DNA from: Prauserella muralis
GTDB lineage: Bacteria; Actinomycetota; Actinomycetes; Mycobacteriales; Pseudonocardiaceae
Reading direction: 5' to 3'
NCBI RefSeq assembly: GCF_003202285.1
Contig: NZ_MASW01000001.1
Span: 744,001 to 808,000, forward strand
DNA length: 64,000 nt
The notes under the pieces were generated by a model. That model made no database searches. It was not told the DNA's origin and saw only the letters and a list, made by a program, of their open reading frames with translations. Of this stretch, positions 16,599 through 25,056 are shown in pieces; position 1 is the first letter of the stretch; each line of letters begins with the position of its first letter. The translations under genes and the position numbers were made by a program.

Positions 16599-16988
16599 GC
16601 TTCGTGGCCGTCCCTTCCAACCCCCAGGTGTGCTGGTCCGGCGGTGCGGACTCGTCTTGTGGACTACCGGTGCCGCCACCCAGAATTGTCGATCAGCCCG
16701 GGCCCGCCCGCCTTCCGCGTGGCTGGAATGGGACACCGCCGTAACCTCGCCGTTGGGCAGCGGGCGACCCCACCGCAGGGCGCGACACCCCGGTCACCGA
16801 GGGCAGGAAAAGCCGACCGGCCAGCCCCCACCGCTCCCAGGGGGGCGACCCCGTCACCAGCGTATCGGCACCTCGCGGGGATCCCCCGCCGCTCGGCGAT
16901 CTGTGGATAACTCGGGGTTGTCCACAGCGACTGTGGACAACTCGGTGGACGCGGCGAACCACACCGGCGGTGGACGTCGGGTGCGGCG
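16599..16988. other. Non-coding gap with DnaA-box cluster
   Basis: No gene with family similarity or codon structure is visible in this 390-bp gap. It holds three DnaA-box 9-mers within 39 bp (TGTGGATAA at 16902-16910, TTGTCCACA at 16918-16926, TGTGGACAA at 16932-16940), each an exact match to TTRTCCACA or its complement, with spacers of 7 and 5 bp. A one-mismatch copy (TGTGGACTA) is at 16658-16666. dnaA, dnaN and an AT-rich unwinding element are absent, so this is not the chromosome origin. Confidence 0.75.
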
Positions 16989-17624
16989 CTACACCGCGAA
17001 GGAGGGCAGCTCCATGTCCCGCACGATCACGTCCGCCCGCCGCGCGCTCGGCGCGATCAGGTCGGCGTTGCGCTGATCGGAGCCGTGCGCCCGCTGCTGC
17101 GCCTCCACCAGCGAGCGGCCGTACTTGCGGTGCCGCGTCACCAGCCGCTCGATCCGCGCCTGCTCGTCCGGCTCGAGAAACCAGACCTCGTCGATCAGCT
17201 CGCGCAGCTCGTTCCACGGCTCCGACTCGAGCAGCAGGTAGTTGCCCTCGGTGATCACGATGCGCACGCTCGGCGGCACCGGCACCGCGCCCGCGATGGG
17301 TTCCTCGATCTCGCGCCGGAACTCCGGCGCGTACACCGGTTCGGTTCCCGCCGCCAGCCGCCGGATCAGATGCACGTAGCCGTAGGCGTCGAACGTGTCG
17401 GGCGCGCCCTTGCGGTCGGCCCGCCCGAGCCGGTTCAGCTCCACCTGGGCGAAGTGGAACCCGTCCATGCCCACCACGGCCGCCCGCGACCCGAGGGCAC
17501 CGGCCACCTGCCAGGCCAGCGTCGTCTTGCCCGACGCGGGTGCGCCCGCGATGCCGAGCACCGTCCGCTCCTTCCGCGCGACCAGCGCCTGCGCCCGCGT
17601 CAGCAGCTCCTCGAACGATGTCAT
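16989..17624 (-). CDS. Uridine-kinase-like P-loop kinase
   Basis: 211 residues. Walker A is GIAGAPASGKTT; then VGMDGFHFAQ (the DGFH motif of the pantothenate/uridine kinase-like fold), DTFDAYGYVHLIRRL, the EFRREIEEP segment, ITEGNYLLL, and a lid with RIERLVTRHRKYG. Close relatives are annotated as nucleoside/nucleotide kinase or fructose-transport-associated FrcK. The start overlaps the stop of the pfkB-type gene (ATGA), so the two kinases are coupled. The substrate is probably a sugar or nucleoside handled in the same pathway as the PfkB partner. Confidence 0.85.
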   Translation of the reverse strand: MTSFEELLTRAQALVARKERTVLGIAGAPASGKTTLAWQVAGALGSRAAVVGMDGFHFAQVELNRLGRADRKGAPDTFDAYGYVHLIRRLAAGTEPVYAPEFRREIEEPIAGAVPVPPSVRIVITEGNYLLLESEPWNELRELIDEVWFLEPDEQARIERLVTRHRKYGRSLVEAQQRAHGSDQRNADLIAPSARRADVIVRDMELPSFAV

Positions 17625-18469
17625 CTCACTCCCATCCTCGCCCGGACCGGGCCCAGCCAGGCCCGCGGGCCGACATGCCGCACGCGCTCGGCGGCCACCG
17701 CGTTGGCGAACTCGATCGACTCGCCGACGTCTCGTTCGCCGGCCCGCAACGCCAGCGCTCCGTGCCACACATCGCCTGCGCCCAGCGTGTCACGTGCCGT
17801 CACCTCGGGCACCGGCACCTCACCCGAGCCGGTTGCCGTCCTCCAGCGCACCGGGCCGGGCCCCGCGGTGGTGATCACCACCGGCACCTCACGCAGCACC
17901 CCGGGAGGGCCGGAGAAATGCGCCGAGCACGCCACGACGTCCGCGAGCGGGAAGATCTCCCCGAACACCGGCTTCCAGCTCCCGGCGTCCACCACCAGCG
18001 GCACCCCGCACCGGCGCGCCCACCGCGCGGCCGCCAGCGCCAGCTCCGGGTGGTGCCCGTCCACCAGCACGGCGTCGGCGTCTGCGAGCGCGCCCGCGTC
18101 GAGCCCGTCCGGCACGGCGGCCGCGTTGCGCGAGACCACCGTCCGCTCGCCGTCGCGGTCGCGCACGGTCACGGCACTCACCGCGGGCGGTTCGGTGTGG
18201 CCGGGCAGCGCGTCGCGTACAGCGACGCCGCACGCGTCGAGGTCCGCGCGCGCCAGCTCCGCCAGCGGGTGGGAGCCGAGCACCGTCAGCAGCGTCGGCT
18301 CACCGCCCAGTGCCGCGACCGTCACCGCGGCGTTCGTCGCCGGGCCCCCCGCCGCCACCTCCACCGACCGCGACTGCACCTTGTGCCCGGGCGCGGGCAG
18401 CTCGTCGACCCGCTGCACCACGTCCACGGTGCACAGCCCGGCCAGCAACACGCGCACGCTCGCCAACAC
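17621..18469 (-). CDS. PfkB-family carbohydrate kinase
   Basis: 282 residues with the ribokinase fold: VAAGGPATNAAVTVAALGG (PfkB signature 1), then DLDACGV, and the catalytic loop TARDTLGAGDVWHGALAL, where the DTxGAGD Asp is the general base. The family phosphorylates ribose, fructose derivatives, nucleosides and related sugars; which one is used here is not visible. I use GTG 18469 next to GAGAGG; a GTG four codons downstream would also fit. Divergent from a LacI-type repressor across a 26-bp palindrome, which is the likely shared control point. Confidence 0.87.
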   Translation of the reverse strand: MLASVRVLLAGLCTVDVVQRVDELPAPGHKVQSRSVEVAAGGPATNAAVTVAALGGEPTLLTVLGSHPLAELARADLDACGVAVRDALPGHTEPPAVSAVTVRDRDGERTVVSRNAAAVPDGLDAGALADADAVLVDGHHPELALAAARWARRCGVPLVVDAGSWKPVFGEIFPLADVVACSAHFSGPPGVLREVPVVITTAGPGPVRWRTATGSGEVPVPEVTARDTLGAGDVWHGALALRAGERDVGESIEFANAVAAERVRHVGPRAWLGPVRARMGVR

Positions 18470-18528
18470 CTCTCATCCCTGACAAGGCACCACGGATGTC
18501 TGGAACGTAGACAGGGTCTATGCTCCCC

Positions 18529-18554
18529 GGCAAGCGTTTGCGCAAACGCTTGCC
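18529..18554. promoter_or_regulatory. 26-bp perfect palindrome, LacI-type operator
   Basis: GGCAAGCGTTTGC is followed directly by its exact reverse complement, giving a 26-bp palindrome with the central CG/GC step typical of LacI/GalR operators. It lies 30 bp before the lacI-type start and 60 bp before the divergent kinase operon. A second dyad, TAGAC-AGG-GTCTA, is at 18508-18520. Confidence 0.88.
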
Positions 18555-18584
18555 GAAGCCGCGACCCCGCGAAGGAACGCCACC

Positions 18585-19622
18585 ATGCCCCCGCCGAGGT
18601 CGACCCGGCCCACCCAGCGCGACATCGCCGAGCTGGCCGGCGTCTCGATCACCACCGTCTCGCACGTCGTCAACGGCACGAGGGCCGTGGCGCCCGACAC
18701 CAGGGCCGCCGTCCTCGGGGCCATCGAGCAGACCGGCTACACCGGCGACGTCATCGCGCGGTCGCTCGTCACGGGCGGCACCCGCTCCATCGGCGTGGCC
18801 ATCTCCCTGCTGGCGAACCCGTACTTCGCGGTGCTGATGCAGACCATCGAAAGGGAAGCGGCGGCCGCAGGCTACACCGTGCTGCTGTCCGACACCCACG
18901 ACACGGCCGACACCGAGCAGTCGATCGTGCGGGCCCTGCGCGCGCGCCGCGTCGAGGGCCTGCTGCTGACGCCCGTGCCCGGCGACAACGCGGTCGTCAG
19001 CGAACTGGTGTCGCTCGGCATCCCCACCGTGCTCGTCGACCGCGTGTCCACGCGCACCGACATCGACCAGGTCGGCGCCGAGAACATCCAGTCCACGTCC
19101 GCGCTCACCGAGCACCTCGCCTCCCGCGGCCATCGCCGCATCGGCCTCGTCGCCGGTGCACCCGGGCTGGCCACCAGCGAGGAACGCACCCTCGGCTACC
19201 GGCTCGGCCTCGGCCGCGCCGGACTGCCGTGGAACCCGGATCTCGTCGTGCCAGGCCACTCCGAGCGCGATCGTGGCGCCATGGCGTTCGCAACGCTGCT
19301 CGACAGGCCCGAGCCGCCGACGGCCGTCGTGGTCGCCAACGACGCGATGATGGTCGGCGTGCTGCACGAGGCCCGCCGGCGCGGCATCCGGGTCGGCACC
19401 GACGTCGCCGTCGTCGGCTACGACGAGACCGAGTGGTCCGACCTCGTCGAGCCACCGCTGACCACCATGGCGCAGCCGATCACCGACATCGGCGCCGAGG
19501 CCGTGCGCCTGCTGCTGGCCCGCATCACGGACCCGGACCGGGCCCCCGAGACGATCCGGCTACCACCTACCCTGCGTCACCGTGAGTCCTGCGGCTGCCC
19601 ACCAAGCCACCCGAACGGCTGA
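18585..19622 (+). CDS. LacI-family repressor
   Basis: 345 residues. The HTH is TQRDIAELAGVSITTVSHVVNGTRAVAPDTRAAV with hinge helix GDVIARSLVTG, followed by a type-I periplasmic-binding-like sensor (IGVAISLLANPYFAVLMQ, GHRRIGLVAG, VVVANDAMMVGVLHEAR, VGYDETEWSDL). The ATG is preceded by GAAGGA. The 26-bp palindrome just upstream is the probable operator, controlling both this gene and the divergent kinases. The C-terminus ends with a CGC segment also present in the next gene. The effector sugar is unknown. Confidence 0.92.
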   Translation: MPPPRSTRPTQRDIAELAGVSITTVSHVVNGTRAVAPDTRAAVLGAIEQTGYTGDVIARSLVTGGTRSIGVAISLLANPYFAVLMQTIEREAAAAGYTVLLSDTHDTADTEQSIVRALRARRVEGLLLTPVPGDNAVVSELVSLGIPTVLVDRVSTRTDIDQVGAENIQSTSALTEHLASRGHRRIGLVAGAPGLATSEERTLGYRLGLGRAGLPWNPDLVVPGHSERDRGAMAFATLLDRPEPPTAVVVANDAMMVGVLHEARRRGIRVGTDVAVVGYDETEWSDLVEPPLTTMAQPITDIGAEAVRLLLARITDPDRAPETIRLPPTLRHRESCGCPPSHPNG

Positions 19623-19708
19623 ACATTTGCCGTCTCGCTGTTCAACGCTCCGCCGAACGAGCCACCCGGGTTAGCGTCTTCGCACCGTCCCCTGCCGGGA
19701 GCCTGCTC

Positions 19709-20560
19709 ATGAGCGCACCGTCCGACGCACCACCGCTGTGGGACACGCCGGTCGCCTACCGCCTCGGCGTGGCCATCGCCCCCTGTGCCGGCGACACCGA
19801 ACTGGCCGACGCGGTCGACGAGGCCGCTCGCGCGGCAGGCTGCGCCGCGACGTTCGCCGAGGCCACCAGCACCGTCGCCGCCGAACTCGCCGCCGTCCGC
19901 GCCCTGCGCGCCCAGGGCGTCGACGGGGTGATCCTGCTGCCCGCGCCGGGCAGTGACACGGTGATCACCGAACTGCTGCGGCTCGGCACGCCCACCGTCC
20001 TCGTCGAGCACATCGCCACGCGCGACGACGTCGACCAGGTGGCCACCGAGAACGTCCAGTCCACCATCGCCCTCGTCGAACACCTCGCCTCGCTCGGCCA
20101 TCGCCGGATCGCCTTCGTCGGCGGCCCCGCCGGATACTCCGCCACGGACGAACGCGCGCTCGGCTACCGGCTCGGGCTCGGCAGGGCAGGGCTGCCCTGG
20201 GAGGGCAGGCTCGTCGGCTTCGCGGGCGCAGGCGGCGACGCGGGGGCCGCCGCCGAGCGGGTACTCGCCCAGTGGCCGGAGCCGTCGGCGCTCGTCGTGG
20301 CCGACTCCTCACTCCTGCCTGCCGTGCGCCACCAGGCGTGGCGGCGGGGCCTGCGGATCGGCGAGGGCCTCGCCCTCGCCTGCCACGGCCACTGCCCGGC
20401 CACGCCGCCCATCACCGCGATGACCCCGTCCGCGGACGGCATCGCCCGCACGGCTGTCCGGCTCCTGCTCGCCAGGCTCGGCGACCCCGGACGCAGGCCG
20501 GAGACCGTGCGCCTGCCGCCCCGCTTCGATCACCACCGCACGTGCGGCTGCCTGTCGTGA
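19709..20560 (+). CDS. LacI-like sensor protein lacking the DNA-binding domain
   Basis: 283 residues, clearly a paralogue of the upstream LacI protein: GTPTVLVEHIATRDDVDQVATEN against GIPTVLVDRVSTRTDIDQVGAEN (compare DQV-EN-QST), EHLASLGHRRIAF, ERALGYRLGLGRAGLPW, and the ending CGC. The helix-turn-helix and hinge are missing: the protein opens with about 18 residues and goes straight into the sensor fold. The start ATG has GGGAG upstream, and no HTH can be found in any frame of the 86-bp gap, so this looks like a designed loss rather than a frameshift. No signal peptide. It could form inactive heterodimers with the repressor or buffer the ligand; both are inference. Confidence 0.85.
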   Translation: MSAPSDAPPLWDTPVAYRLGVAIAPCAGDTELADAVDEAARAAGCAATFAEATSTVAAELAAVRALRAQGVDGVILLPAPGSDTVITELLRLGTPTVLVEHIATRDDVDQVATENVQSTIALVEHLASLGHRRIAFVGGPAGYSATDERALGYRLGLGRAGLPWEGRLVGFAGAGGDAGAAAERVLAQWPEPSALVVADSSLLPAVRHQAWRRGLRIGEGLALACHGHCPATPPITAMTPSADGIARTAVRLLLARLGDPGRRPETVRLPPRFDHHRTCGCLS

Positions 20561-20605
20561 CCGCCGGAGTTGTTTGACCGCGGCGTGCCCGGGTAGGCGC
20601 GCAGT

Positions 20606-21664
20606 ATGAGCGTGCTGGAATCTGTGCGAAGCGTGCTGTGGGCGCGGCGGCGCCAACCCGACGACATGATCTACGGAGTGGCGCTCGCGCACGAACGGTT
20701 CTCCCCGAACGACCTGCTGCGCCAGGCCACGGAGGCCGAACAGGCCGGTTTCGACCTGGTCTGCTGCAGCGACCACCTCGCGCCGTGGTGGGAGCCGGGC
20801 GATCCGGCACCCGCTCACTGCGCCAACCCGTGGGTGTGGCTGGGCGCGGCCGGGCAGGTGACGAGCCGTGTCTCGCTCGGCCCCGCGGTCACCAGCATCA
20901 GCCACCGCTACAACCCCGTGGTCGTCGCCCAGCAGGTCGCGACCATGGAGGCGATGTACCCGGGCCGCGCGTTCCTCGGCGCCGGGTCCGGTGAGGCGAT
21001 GAACGAGGTGCCCGCGGGCATGGACTGGCCGTCGCCTGCCGAGCAGCTCGCCCGCACCGAGGAGGCGCTGACGATCATCCGGCGCCTGCTCGACGGCGAG
21101 ACCGTGACGTTCGAGGGCCGCTGGTTCCGCACGGTCGGTGCCCGCCTGTACGAGGTGCCCGACCGCAGGCCGCCGATCTTTCTGTCGGCGTTCGGCGAGC
21201 AGGCGGCGGAGATCGCGGGCAGGCACGCCGACGGCGTCTGGACCCTGGCCGACCCTTCGTCCGCACCCGCCGTCATCGCGGGCTACCGGCGCTCGTGCGA
21301 GCGGGAGGGCCGCGAACCGGGCGAGATCGTGCTGCAGGGCATCACCGCGGTCGACGACACCGACGACGCCGCCATGGACGGCGCGAAGGAATGGAAGGCG
21401 ATCCTGGTCAAGGACCACTACCGGGACGACATCCACGACCCCGCCACCATCCAGCGCAACGGGCGCTCCGACGTGTCGGACACCAAGTTCAAGGCCATGG
21501 GCCTGTTCTCCTCCGACCCGAAGGACCACGTCCGCAAGATCAAGGCACTGCGGGAGCTCGGCGCGACCGCGATCGTGCTGATGAACGTGTCCGGCACCAA
21601 CCCGCAGGGCACCCTGCGCACCTACGGCGAGTCGGTGCTGCCCGCACTGCGCGGCGAGACGTAG
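20606..21664 (+). CDS. F420-dependent LLM-class oxidoreductase
   Basis: 352 residues with the luciferase-like TIM barrel: YGVALAHERFSPNDLLRQA, DLVCCSDHLAPWWE, GPAVTSISHRYNP, FLGAGSGEAMNE, and LSAFGEQAAEIAGRHADGVWT. It resembles the F420-dependent glucose-6-phosphate dehydrogenase-like subgroup (TIGR03557 type) that uses coenzyme F420 to reduce or oxidise unknown substrates. ATG 20606 is about 6 nt after TAGGCG, suggesting a leaderless start; ATG 20666 is also possible. Followed after 52 bp by the molybdopterin oxidoreductase gene in the same direction. Confidence 0.88.
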   Translation: MSVLESVRSVLWARRRQPDDMIYGVALAHERFSPNDLLRQATEAEQAGFDLVCCSDHLAPWWEPGDPAPAHCANPWVWLGAAGQVTSRVSLGPAVTSISHRYNPVVVAQQVATMEAMYPGRAFLGAGSGEAMNEVPAGMDWPSPAEQLARTEEALTIIRRLLDGETVTFEGRWFRTVGARLYEVPDRRPPIFLSAFGEQAAEIAGRHADGVWTLADPSSAPAVIAGYRRSCEREGREPGEIVLQGITAVDDTDDAAMDGAKEWKAILVKDHYRDDIHDPATIQRNGRSDVSDTKFKAMGLFSSDPKDHVRKIKALRELGATAIVLMNVSGTNPQGTLRTYGESVLPALRGET

Positions 21665-21716
21665 CGTCCGTCCCCGCACCCTCGACACGCCGGGCCGTTT
21701 TGGCAACCATGAGCTG

Positions 21717-23867
21717 ATGGCAACGGCGCAAGTCACGTGTCCCCTGTGCGAGGCCACCTGCGGACTCGACGTGACCCTCGACGGCAGCACGGTCACCGGC
21801 GTGCGGGGCGACGCGCTCGACGTCTTCTCCCGCGGCTTCCTCTGCCCCAAGGGCGCCTCGCTCGGCGCGCTGCACCACGACCCCGACCGGCTCCGCACGC
21901 CACTGCTGCGCCGCAACGGCTCGTTTCACGAGGTGTCCTGGGACGAGGCGTTCGCCGAGATCGACGCGCGCCTGCCCGCGCTGCTGGAGGAGCACGGCCG
22001 CGACGCGCTCGCCGTCTACGTGGGCAACCCGGCCGCCCACAACCTCGCCGTGGCGCTCTACGGGCGCCCCCTGTTCAAGGCCATCGGCACCCGCAACTTC
22101 TACACCGCGGGCACCGTCGACCAGATCCCCAAGCACTTCTCGTCGGGCTACCTCTTCGGCGGCGGCTTCACCATCCCGGTCCCCGACCTCGACCACACCC
22201 GGCACCTGCTGCTGCTCGGCGCCAACCCCCTGGTGTCCAACGGCAGCCTGATGACCGCGCCCGACATGCGCGCCAAGCTGCGTGCCATCCGCGCCCGCGG
22301 CGGCAAGATCGTCGTGGTCGACCCGCGCCGTACCCGCACCGCCGAGGCCGCCGACGAGCACCACGCCATCCGGCCCGGCACCGACGCGCTGCTGCTGTTC
22401 GCGCTCGTGCACACCCTGTTCGCCGAGAACAGGGTGAGCCTCGGCAGGCTGGCCGCGCACGTCAACGGCGTCGGCGACGTGGCGGCGCTGGCCGAGCCGT
22501 TCGCCCCGGAGCGCGTCGCCGGGGTCACCGGCATCGCCGCGGACGAGATCCGCCGCATGGCCCGCGAGCTGGCCGACGCCGAGCGCGCCGTCTGCTACGG
22601 GCGGATCGGCACGACCACGCAGGCTTTCGGCACGCTCTGCAGCTGGCTCGTGGACGTGCTCAACGTGCTCACCGGCAACCTCGACACCGAGGGCGGCGCG
22701 ATGTTCCCGCTCGCGGCCGCCGGGCAGGCCAACGCGGGCGGGCCGCGCAGACCGTTCACGACCGGGAGGTGGCGGTCGCGCGTGCGCGGGCTGCCGGAGG
22801 TCTTCGGCGAGCTGCCGGTGGCCACGCTCGCCGACGAGATCCTCACCGAGGGCCCCGGTCAGGTGCGCGGCCTGCTGACCGTCGCGGGCAACCCCGCGCT
22901 GAGCACACCGAACGCGAGCAGGCTCGCCGAGGCCCTGCGGGGACTGGACTTCATGGTGTCGCTGGACGCCTACCTCAACGAGACCACGCGGCACGCCCAC
23001 GTGATCCTGCCCGTGCCGAGCCCGCTGGAACGCCCGCACTACGACCTCTCGCTGTACCAGCTCGCCGTGCGCAACGTCGCGAACTGGACTCCGGCGGCGC
23101 TGCCCACCGAGCTGCCCCAGGAGTGGGAAACGCTGCTGCGGCTCACCGGCGTGGTCACCGGGCAGGGCCCGGACGCCGACATCGCGGCCCTGGACGACCT
23201 GGTGGCCGCCGAGACCGCCCGCCGCGCGGGCCTGGACCCGGCCGTCGCCGGGCCGCGCACGGGCCCGCAGCGGCTGCTGGACCTGCTGCTGCGCGCGGGT
23301 CCCTACGACCTGACGCTCGCCGATCTGGAGGCCGCGCCACACGGCGTCGACCTGGGACCGCTGCGCCCGCGCGTGCCCGAGGTGCTGAGCACCGCCAGCG
23401 GGAAGATCGAGCTGGCGCCCGAGCCGGTCACCGCCGACGTCCCGCGGCTGGCTGGCCTGCTCGGCGAGGTGCCGGACGGGCAGCTCGTGCTCGTCGGCAG
23501 GCGCCAGCTGCGCTCCAACAACTCGTGGATGCACAACCTGGAGCCGCTCGTGCGCGGCAGCAACCGGTGCACGATGCAGGTGCACCCGGCCGACGCCGCG
23601 AGGCTGGGACTCGCCGACGGCCACGCCGCCACGGTCACCGCGCGCACGGGCAAGATCGAGCTGCCGGTGGAGATCACCGACGAGGTGCGGCCCGGCGTGG
23701 TCAGCATCCCGCATGGCTGGGGACACGACGTCGAGGGCACCCGGGCGTCGGTCGCGGCGGCGCACGCGGGCGCGAACTCCAACGTGCTGGCCGACGAGCT
23801 GCTCGTCGACGGCCCCTCCGGCACGGCAGTGCTCAACGGCATCCCGGTGGAGGTCGCACCGGCCTGA
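21717..23867 (+). CDS. Molybdopterin-dependent oxidoreductase
   Basis: 716 residues. An N-terminal [4Fe-4S] site, CPLCEATCGLDV with a fourth Cys in FLCPKG, precedes molybdopterin domains (NPAAHNLAVALYGRPLFKA, AGTVDQIPKHFSSGY, LLLGANPLVSNGSL, VVVDPRRTRTAEAADEHHAIRPGTD) and the C-terminal dinucleotide-binding barrel (GRRQLRSNNSWMHN, HPADAARLGLADG, SIPHGWGHD). The usual Cys/Sec ligand position reads IPKHFSSG, so a Ser or no protein ligand may bind the metal. No Tat signal, so cytosolic. This is the formate dehydrogenase-like group common in actinobacteria; its true substrate is not known. Confidence 0.9.
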   Translation: MATAQVTCPLCEATCGLDVTLDGSTVTGVRGDALDVFSRGFLCPKGASLGALHHDPDRLRTPLLRRNGSFHEVSWDEAFAEIDARLPALLEEHGRDALAVYVGNPAAHNLAVALYGRPLFKAIGTRNFYTAGTVDQIPKHFSSGYLFGGGFTIPVPDLDHTRHLLLLGANPLVSNGSLMTAPDMRAKLRAIRARGGKIVVVDPRRTRTAEAADEHHAIRPGTDALLLFALVHTLFAENRVSLGRLAAHVNGVGDVAALAEPFAPERVAGVTGIAADEIRRMARELADAERAVCYGRIGTTTQAFGTLCSWLVDVLNVLTGNLDTEGGAMFPLAAAGQANAGGPRRPFTTGRWRSRVRGLPEVFGELPVATLADEILTEGPGQVRGLLTVAGNPALSTPNASRLAEALRGLDFMVSLDAYLNETTRHAHVILPVPSPLERPHYDLSLYQLAVRNVANWTPAALPTELPQEWETLLRLTGVVTGQGPDADIAALDDLVAAETARRAGLDPAVAGPRTGPQRLLDLLLRAGPYDLTLADLEAAPHGVDLGPLRPRVPEVLSTASGKIELAPEPVTADVPRLAGLLGEVPDGQLVLVGRRQLRSNNSWMHNLEPLVRGSNRCTMQVHPADAARLGLADGHAATVTARTGKIELPVEITDEVRPGVVSIPHGWGHDVEGTRASVAAAHAGANSNVLADELLVDGPSGTAVLNGIPVEVAPA

Positions 23868-23874
23868 CGGCGGC

Positions 23875-24525
23875 TCACCAGGCGGTGGCGAGATCGGCGT
23901 GCTGGCGGATCCACGTGTGCATGACGATGCCGGCCGCCACCCCCGCGTTGATCGAGCGGGTGGTGCCGAACTGGGCGATCGAGACCACCAGCGACGCCGC
24001 GCGCTGCGCGTCCCCGGACAGCCCTGGGCCCTCCTGGCCGAAGAGCAGCACGCACTCGCGCGGCAACCGCGCCGTCTCCACCGGCTCGGAGCCCGGCATG
24101 TTGTCCACGGCCACGATCGCCAGCGCGCGCTCCCGCGCGAACTCGGCGAGCCCGGCCACCTCCGGGTGGTGGTACAGGTGCTGGTACCGGTCGGTGACCA
24201 TGGCTCCCCGCCGGTTCCACCGCCGCTTGCCGACGATGTGGACGGCGGCGGCCGCGAAGGCGTTGGCCGTGCGCACCACGGTGCCGATGTTGTGATCGTG
24301 CTGGAAGTTCTCGATCGCCACGTGGAACGGGTACCGGCGGCGGTCCATGTCGGCGACGATCGCCTCCCGCCGCCAGTACCGGTAGGCGTCGACGACGTTG
24401 CGACGGTCGCCGTGCTCCAGCAGCTCCGGGTCGTAGCGGTCGTCGTCCGGCCACGGACCCGGCCACGGGCCCACGCCGACCTGCCGCTGGGTTCCCCACT
24501 CGGTCGGCCCGGCGTCCTCGATCAC
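23875..24525 (-). CDS. TrmH/SpoU-family RNA methyltransferase
   Basis: 216 residues. The knotted SPOUT fold is visible in motif 1 (NIGTVVRTANAF), motif 2 (VLLFGQEGPGLS) and motif 3 (TRSINAGVAAGIVMHTW). The enzyme transfers a methyl group from SAM to a ribose 2'-OH of tRNA or rRNA. It has a 60-residue N-terminal extension rich in Pro, Trp and Asp. The target nucleotide cannot be told. It is convergent with the molybdopterin gene and followed, 14 bp away, by the DUF2784 gene upstream in the same orientation, so the two may form a unit. Confidence 0.88.
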   Translation of the reverse strand: MIEDAGPTEWGTQRQVGVGPWPGPWPDDDRYDPELLEHGDRRNVVDAYRYWRREAIVADMDRRRYPFHVAIENFQHDHNIGTVVRTANAFAAAAVHIVGKRRWNRRGAMVTDRYQHLYHHPEVAGLAEFARERALAIVAVDNMPGSEPVETARLPRECVLLFGQEGPGLSGDAQRAASLVVSIAQFGTTRSINAGVAAGIVMHTWIRQHADLATAW

Positions 24526-24539
24526 CGCGCCATTGTCGC

Positions 24540-24944
24540 TCAGCCGAGCCGGACCGGGTGGCCAGGGACGCCGTCGTCGTGGTGGTGCCGCTGGCGCCAG
24601 TGCGCGTACGCGCCGACATAGGAGCCGATCACCAGCAACAGCGCGGCGACCCCGACCACTGGGAGCAGCTCGCGGGGAATGAGCGTGTCGTAGATGTAGT
24701 ACTCGTTGAACCCGCCCGGCATCGGCTCAAGCCCGCGCAGCCCGCGCAGGTGGTCCTCCAGCACCGTGAGCGGGCACGGCAGCGGGAACACGTTCACCGC
24801 CACGCCCCACAGCGCGAAGAAGACGTGGACGAACACCGACTTCGGCCAGATCCACGCCAGAAACCCACCGAGCCCGATGTACAGCAGCGCAAGGAAATGC
24901 ACCGCTGTCGTGAGCGCCGTCAGCCACCACAGCAATCGCCCCAC
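24540..24944 (-). CDS. DUF2784 membrane protein
   Basis: 134 residues with three or four membrane helices: WWLTALTTAVHFLALLYIGLGG, a WPKSVFVHVFFALWGVAV segment, the conserved CPLTVLEDHLR motif and a last helix LLPVVGVAALLLVIGSYVGAY. It ends in a His-rich tail (RQRHHHDD). DUF2784 has no known reaction; the layout CPLT-x-LE is diagnostic. Likely in the cytoplasmic membrane. It lies upstream of trmH on the same strand. Confidence 0.85.
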   Translation of the reverse strand: MGRLLWWLTALTTAVHFLALLYIGLGGFLAWIWPKSVFVHVFFALWGVAVNVFPLPCPLTVLEDHLRGLRGLEPMPGGFNEYYIYDTLIPRELLPVVGVAALLLVIGSYVGAYAHWRQRHHHDDGVPGHPVRLG

Positions 24945-25056
24945 CGTCCCCAGTCGCGACCCCCTGAACGATGCCGACTTTACTCCTGTCTCACATCGGA
25001 GTCGTCGACAAAATGATCTGTTGACCGCGACGAGGCCTACCCGATTCCCGCGGTCC

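Noticed and set aside
16902-16940. DnaA boxes as the chromosome origin
   Set aside because: No dnaA, dnaN or AT-rich unwinding region is nearby and there are only three boxes.
21540-23765. Long open frame opposite the molybdopterin gene
   Set aside because: Shadow frame; the plus-strand gene has full family motifs.
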